64,000 bases of DNA from Muribaculaceae bacterium (GTDB lineage Bacteria; Bacteroidota; Bacteroidia; Bacteroidales; Muribaculaceae): assembly GCA_016290325.1 (NCBI GenBank), contig JAEETL010000001.1, positions 248,001-312,000 of the forward strand. Direction: 5' to 3'. The notes under the pieces were generated by a model, which was given only the letters and a program-made list of their open reading frames with translations, was not told the origin of the DNA and did not search any database. Position numbers and translations under genes: made by a program. How positions within the stretch are numbered: the first letter of the stretch is position 1; every line of letters starts with the position of its first letter. Shown piece by piece: positions 60,076-64,000 of this stretch.

Positions 60076-63000
60076 ATGATGAAAAAAACGATGAAATATC
60101 TCACCCGCTTGGCCTTATGCATAGCCCTATTGGCTTGCAGCGTCTTCACTGCAAGCGCTTTCGACAGGAGTTTCTATGCCGAGAGCAGCAAACTAGCCAC
60201 TGGCAAATGGGTGAAGATTTCAGTGAACGAAAGTGGTATATACCAAATCACAGCCGATGACATCCGCGGTTGGGGACTGGGCAGTGACCTGTCCCAAATC
60301 CATGTGTTCGGCTATGGTGGTGCACCGTTGAGCGAGGTGATGTCGGCAAAATATGCTGACGACCTCCCACAGATGCCAGTGGTGCGCACCGCCAACAGCA
60401 TCCTGTTTTATGGGCAAGGTCCGTTGACATGGACTGAAAAAAGCAGCGATTTCCCCTACGTTCAGACTCAACATCCTTATGCCCTCTACGGCTCTTATTT
60501 TGTTACCAACGATAGCCGTTTCAATGATATTGAAATCGATGTGGCAGGTAATATCGCTACTGGTGAGGCGGTTTCCACCTATACAGAACGCCTTTATCAT
60601 GAGCAGGATATCATCAACCCTGGTGAGACGGGTCGAGTTTTCTTGGGAGAGAGTTTCACGTCAGACAAACCGCAATCTTTTAAATTCAACCTCGACGGGT
60701 TAATTGGCGGTAGCACGGTTAATGTCTACACGGTCTTTTGCGCTAAGATGACGGGAGCCGGCTGTAGAATCACCCATTCCTATAATGATACCCCCATATC
60801 ACCATCAGATACGATCGTACCGGTAGAGGATGTCACCCATGAGCATTACAACATTGGTAAATTTACCAAGTCGATTACTCTCGGGAACACCAATGAACTG
60901 GATTACAAGCTCAACTTTCACAGTCGTGCTAATGTGCTATTGTCACGCCTAGACTTTATTACGGTGAATTATGAGCGACAATTGGCATTGCGTGATGGGA
61001 GCCTGGCCTTTGGCCTTCATAAAGCCAGGAGGAATGTTAAGTATCGCATTTCGGGTTGTGGAAGCAACACTCGTGTTTGGGATGTTACGGTTCCTTATCA
61101 TCCTGTTCAGCTCAATACGGTCTCTGGCGGAGAAGGAACAATCGACTTCAGCCCCGAGAGTGACGGGCGCAAGGAGTTTGTCGCCTTTAATGAGACAGGG
61201 AATTTTCTTCGTCCCGAGTACTTGGGCGAGGTGTCCAATCAGGATATCCATGGCATGGAAACTCCTGACATGATCATTATCTCTCCTAGCGCTTATCTTG
61301 AGCAGGCTTACCGGGTTGCCGACCTGCATGAGAAAGTTGACAAATTCAGGGTGCTGGTCCTGGATCACGAGAAGGTGTTTAACGAGTTTTCCAGCGGCAC
61401 TCGAGACGCGATGGCTTATCGCCGCGTGTGCAAGATGTTTTTTGACCGTGGAGCCGATGCTGAAGGACATAAACTGGGCTATCTGCTGTTGATGGGCTGC
61501 GGTAGTTATGACAATAAACTCATCGGCACCAACCGTGACGCCTTGAATTATCCTAGCCTATTGACATGGCAAACCGAGGCTAGCAACAATGAGAACTCTA
61601 CCTTTATCCCAACAATAACGACCGATGACTATTTCGCTATTCTTGGTGACAACAGCACTAAGAATTATACCGAGAAAATGGACATTGCGGTGGGCCGTAT
61701 GCCGGTCAAGAGCGTGACCGAGGCCCGAAACGTGGTGAACAAGCTGATCAAGTATGTGACAACGCCAGACTATGGTTCCTGGAAGAATCAGGCGCTCATA
61801 GTGGCCGATGATGGAAATCAAGCCAAGCACATGATCCAGTCTGATTCTCTGGTGAATAACGCCCGTCTTTTTGGCGGTAAAGACATCGTGTTTAATCGCG
61901 TGTACATTGATGCCTTCAATGCGGTCAGTCAAGGTGGATCTGATACATATCCTGATGCTCGAGCCAAGATGTTCTCAGCCCTCAAGGAGGGAACCCTATG
62001 GTGGAATTACGTTGGTCACGCCAGTACCCAAAACTGGACTGCTGAGGGTTTGATGATGCGCTCCGATGTTGAGACCCAGCTCTTTTACAAGCATCTGCCG
62101 GTGCTGTATGCCGCTACGTGCGAGTATAGCCGTTTTGACAGTTCGATACAATCAAGTGGCATTCATATCTTTTTGAATCCCAATGGTGGTGCTATTGCTG
62201 TGATTTGTCCAGCCCGATTGGCTGCAATTGACGAGAATGGCTATCTGACCGGTGCTGTCGGAAGGGTTGCGTTCTTGCCTGATGAAACTGGTCGTCCGCG
62301 CCGCATTGGAGACATATTCAGGATCGCTAAAAATAGTGTTGTACGCTCTAGCGAGAACAAACGCCGTTTCTTTGTCTTTGGTGACCCTGCCATGAGGTTG
62401 GCTTATGCCCCTTACGAGGCTAAGGTTGAGACCATTAACGGACAACCTGTCGGTAGTAATCCCAGACCTGTATTCAAGGCTCGAGAGCAAGTGGAATTCA
62501 GTGGTAAGATTGTGAACTGGAAGGGTGAATTGGCGACTAATTTTAATGGTACCATTGTCTCGACATTATTCGACGCTGAGCAGTCGGTGACCACCAATGG
62601 CAATGGAGAGGGCGGCCAGCCCCATACCTTCTTGGATCGTGCTAACCGCTTGGCAATTAATGTGGATTCGGTGGTCGATGGCCGTTTTAAGGTGCGTGTC
62701 ATTATCCCCAGCGAGGTCAATAACGAGTATGACGATTTCAGTTCGGCACTGATCAATCTCTATGCTTATGACTCTGGCGATTCGATTGAGGCTAAAGGCG
62801 CTAATAGCGATTTCGTCATCTATGGCTATGAGGATGAAGTGGTGGCCGATACCATTGGGCCGGAAATCATTACTTTCACCTTGAATGACGATAATTTTGT
62901 CGATGGCGCTGATGTCAACGATTCACCATTGATGATGGCCACGGTGGGTGACGAGAGCGGAATCAATTTCTCCTCTGCAGGTATTGGTCACAGTTTGAGC

Positions 63001-63519
63001 TTAACCCTTGACGGTACCAACACTTTCAACGACCTTGTGAGCTTCTATACGCCTATGTTTGCCGAAGAAGGAACTTTGGGCAACATCACTTACCAGTTGA
63101 GCGACCTCACGTCTGGCCCTCACACCCTGCGACTACGCGTTTGGGATGTCTATAACAACGTGAGCGAGAAAACCATCTCGTTCAATGTCGTTCCTGGCCT
63201 TGCACCCGAGATTGCCGACGTGTACGCTACTTCCAATCCGGCTAGTGTTGAGACCTCCTTCTATGTTAAGCATAACCGTCCTGACGCTATCGTGAACGTG
63301 ACCATTGAGGTTTATGACCTCATGGGCCGATTGGTATGGAAGACTACCCAATCAGGACGCAGTGACATGTACCGATCCAACCCGGTGACTTGGGACTTGA
63401 CCGATAGAGGCGGAAGGCGTGTGTCGCGTGGAATCTATGTTTATCGTGCCACTATCTCGACCGATGGTGTGAAAGAAGCCACCAAAGCCAAGAAACTGGC
63501 TGTCACGAGCGAGTATTAA
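60076..63519 (+). CDS. porU: type IX secretion system sortase PorU
   Basis: 1147 residues from ATG 60076 (the frame extends to a GTG at 60025, but the signal peptide starts at MMKKTMKYLTRLALCIALLA). Cell-surface gingipain-fold (C25) cysteine transpeptidase that removes type IX tails and joins cargo to anionic LPS. Catalytic His648 in NYVGHASTQNW and Cys682 in AATCEYSRFDS, close to Cys690 of the Porphyromonas enzyme. Ends in a FlgD-like/type IX-like domain (NVTIEVYDLMGRLVW, WDLTDRGGRRVSRGIYVYRA, KKLAV). Its partner PorV is not the next gene, unlike many genomes. Terminator follows at once. Confidence 0.95.
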   Translation: MMKKTMKYLTRLALCIALLACSVFTASAFDRSFYAESSKLATGKWVKISVNESGIYQITADDIRGWGLGSDLSQIHVFGYGGAPLSEVMSAKYADDLPQMPVVRTANSILFYGQGPLTWTEKSSDFPYVQTQHPYALYGSYFVTNDSRFNDIEIDVAGNIATGEAVSTYTERLYHEQDIINPGETGRVFLGESFTSDKPQSFKFNLDGLIGGSTVNVYTVFCAKMTGAGCRITHSYNDTPISPSDTIVPVEDVTHEHYNIGKFTKSITLGNTNELDYKLNFHSRANVLLSRLDFITVNYERQLALRDGSLAFGLHKARRNVKYRISGCGSNTRVWDVTVPYHPVQLNTVSGGEGTIDFSPESDGRKEFVAFNETGNFLRPEYLGEVSNQDIHGMETPDMIIISPSAYLEQAYRVADLHEKVDKFRVLVLDHEKVFNEFSSGTRDAMAYRRVCKMFFDRGADAEGHKLGYLLLMGCGSYDNKLIGTNRDALNYPSLLTWQTEASNNENSTFIPTITTDDYFAILGDNSTKNYTEKMDIAVGRMPVKSVTEARNVVNKLIKYVTTPDYGSWKNQALIVADDGNQAKHMIQSDSLVNNARLFGGKDIVFNRVYIDAFNAVSQGGSDTYPDARAKMFSALKEGTLWWNYVGHASTQNWTAEGLMMRSDVETQLFYKHLPVLYAATCEYSRFDSSIQSSGIHIFLNPNGGAIAVICPARLAAIDENGYLTGAVGRVAFLPDETGRPRRIGDIFRIAKNSVVRSSENKRRFFVFGDPAMRLAYAPYEAKVETINGQPVGSNPRPVFKAREQVEFSGKIVNWKGELATNFNGTIVSTLFDAEQSVTTNGNGEGGQPHTFLDRANRLAINVDSVVDGRFKVRVIIPSEVNNEYDDFSSALINLYAYDSGDSIEAKGANSDFVIYGYEDEVVADTIGPEIITFTLNDDNFVDGADVNDSPLMMATVGDESGINFSSAGIGHSLSLTLDGTNTFNDLVSFYTPMFAEEGTLGNITYQLSDLTSGPHTLRLRVWDVYNNVSEKTISFNVVPGLAPEIADVYATSNPASVETSFYVKHNRPDAIVNVTIEVYDLMGRLVWKTTQSGRSDMYRSNPVTWDLTDRGGRRVSRGIYVYRATISTDGVKEATKAKKLAVTSEY

Positions 63520-63545
63520 CATTCCTGAGAATTAAAGTAATAGAA

Positions 63546-63583
63546 CGACCTGACGGGCACAGGGGCCCGTCAGGTCGCTTTTT
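63546..63583 (+). terminator. terminator of porU
   Basis: CGACCTGACGGGC (63546-63558) pairs perfectly with GCCCGTCAGGTCG (63565-63577), then CTTTTT. Confidence 0.9.
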
Positions 63584-63783
63584 ACCCCCATTGCGATTAT
63601 GATTTATTGGCCTGTCAATGATTAACTCATTCCTCTAGGTCAAAAAAGACCATAGATAAATGCTTGCAATGATGATGTTGGGCCTGATAACGTAATCAAG
63701 CGATAAGCCATAACATTTGTTAAAAAACTGCCCGATTTTCAAGAAAATAGGGCTCAAAATGCTTTCCATTAGAAAAATTGAGG

Positions 63784-63791
63784 TAAATTTG
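63784..63791 (+). promoter_or_regulatory. -7 box of rex
   Basis: TAAATTTG, 23 bases before ATG 63815; no TTTG at the expected -33 position. Confidence 0.5.
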
Positions 63792-63814
63792 TCGGTTAAT
63801 TGCATCCTAACACG

Positions 63815-64000
63815 ATGAATATGACCAAAAACAACGAGAACCGAACAATCCTTCCAGAGCCGACCATTAGGCGTTTGCCATGGTATCTTTCTTATGTGCG
63901 TATGCTTGATAATCAAAACGTTAGCTATGTGTCATCAACACAGATTTCCAAGGAGCTGAACGTGCAGTCGTCTCAAATTGCCAAGGACTTGTCGTTTCTT
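63815..64000 (+). CDS. rex: redox-sensing transcriptional repressor Rex (5' part)
   Basis: 62 residues visible, cut by the window end. ATG at 63815 (another at 63821). The segment matches the Rex N-terminal winged helix: PEPTIRRLPWYLSYVRMLDN, then YVSSTQISKELNVQSSQIAK and DLSFL. Rex senses NADH/NAD+ and represses fermentation and respiration genes. The NAD-binding Rossmann domain lies beyond the window. Confidence 0.93.
   Translation, partial: MNMTKNNENRTILPEPTIRRLPWYLSYVRMLDNQNVSYVSSTQISKELNVQSSQIAKDLSFL

Overview
The window reads as chromosome of an uncultured-type Bacteroidales (Bacteroidota) from a gut- or rumen-like habitat, closest in style to Muribaculaceae or Prevotellaceae. The reasons are the Bacteroidota promoter signature (TAnnTTTG at -7, often with TTG or TTTG about 20 bases upstream) in front of most transcription units, the lack of strong Shine-Dalgarno sequences, a type IX secretion sortase (PorU), Spi/C10 peptidases, CotH proteins, BspA-like leucine-rich repeats, a short-LID adenylate kinase and a Rex start at the right edge. 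No taxonomic marker gene is present, so the family is an inference.

Layout. 1-2568: start-truncated BspA-like LRR protein (minus) and peptidase T. 2654-9086: a 6.4-kb integrative element in the 3' end of tRNA-Lys(UUU), bounded by a 17-bp core repeat, with a tyrosine integrase, a MerR/Xis-type HTH protein, seven unrecognised small genes, an 11/12-bp iteron-like array and a run of hairpins. 9145-12842: a Porphyromonas-type peptidylarginine deiminase homologue and a CotH protein, both ending in a dockerin pair. 13094-22219: housekeeping (NAD(P)HX repair, tRNA-Leu, adk, hpt, two POT peptide transporters, sufE, a PpiD-like foldase). 22617-31697: TPR protein plus outer-membrane barrel, PIG-L deacetylase, large secreted protein with a type IX-like C-terminus. 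31890-36871: two C10 cysteine peptidases with dockerin ends. 36992-37942: an unrecognised two-gene operon. 38044-45028: AraC regulator divergent from a TolC/HlyD/double-ATPase/ABC-2 exporter. 45113-48623: CotH-dockerin protein, a cohesin-like secreted protein and a DUF3108 protein. 48827-54119 (minus): ECF sigma, membrane partner, carboxypeptidase-regulatory-domain protein and TonB-receptor-like barrel in one coupled operon. 54328-59987: a second exporter operon without its own ATPase, ending in a phosphopantetheinyl transferase. 60076-63519: PorU. 63815-64000: start of rex.

How it fits together. Five secreted proteins (deiminase, two C10 peptidases, two CotH proteins) end in a two-repeat dockerin placed at the very C-terminus. 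A sixth secreted protein (47158-47778) has a cohesin-like fold signature and a type IX-like tail, and the type IX sortase is in the same window. This suggests a surface complex that scavenges or modifies peptides, with POT transporters and peptidase T downstream. The link between these parts is my inference, not something the sequence proves. The most novel DNA is the tRNA-Lys element with its recurrent GTACA sites spaced by one helical turn.
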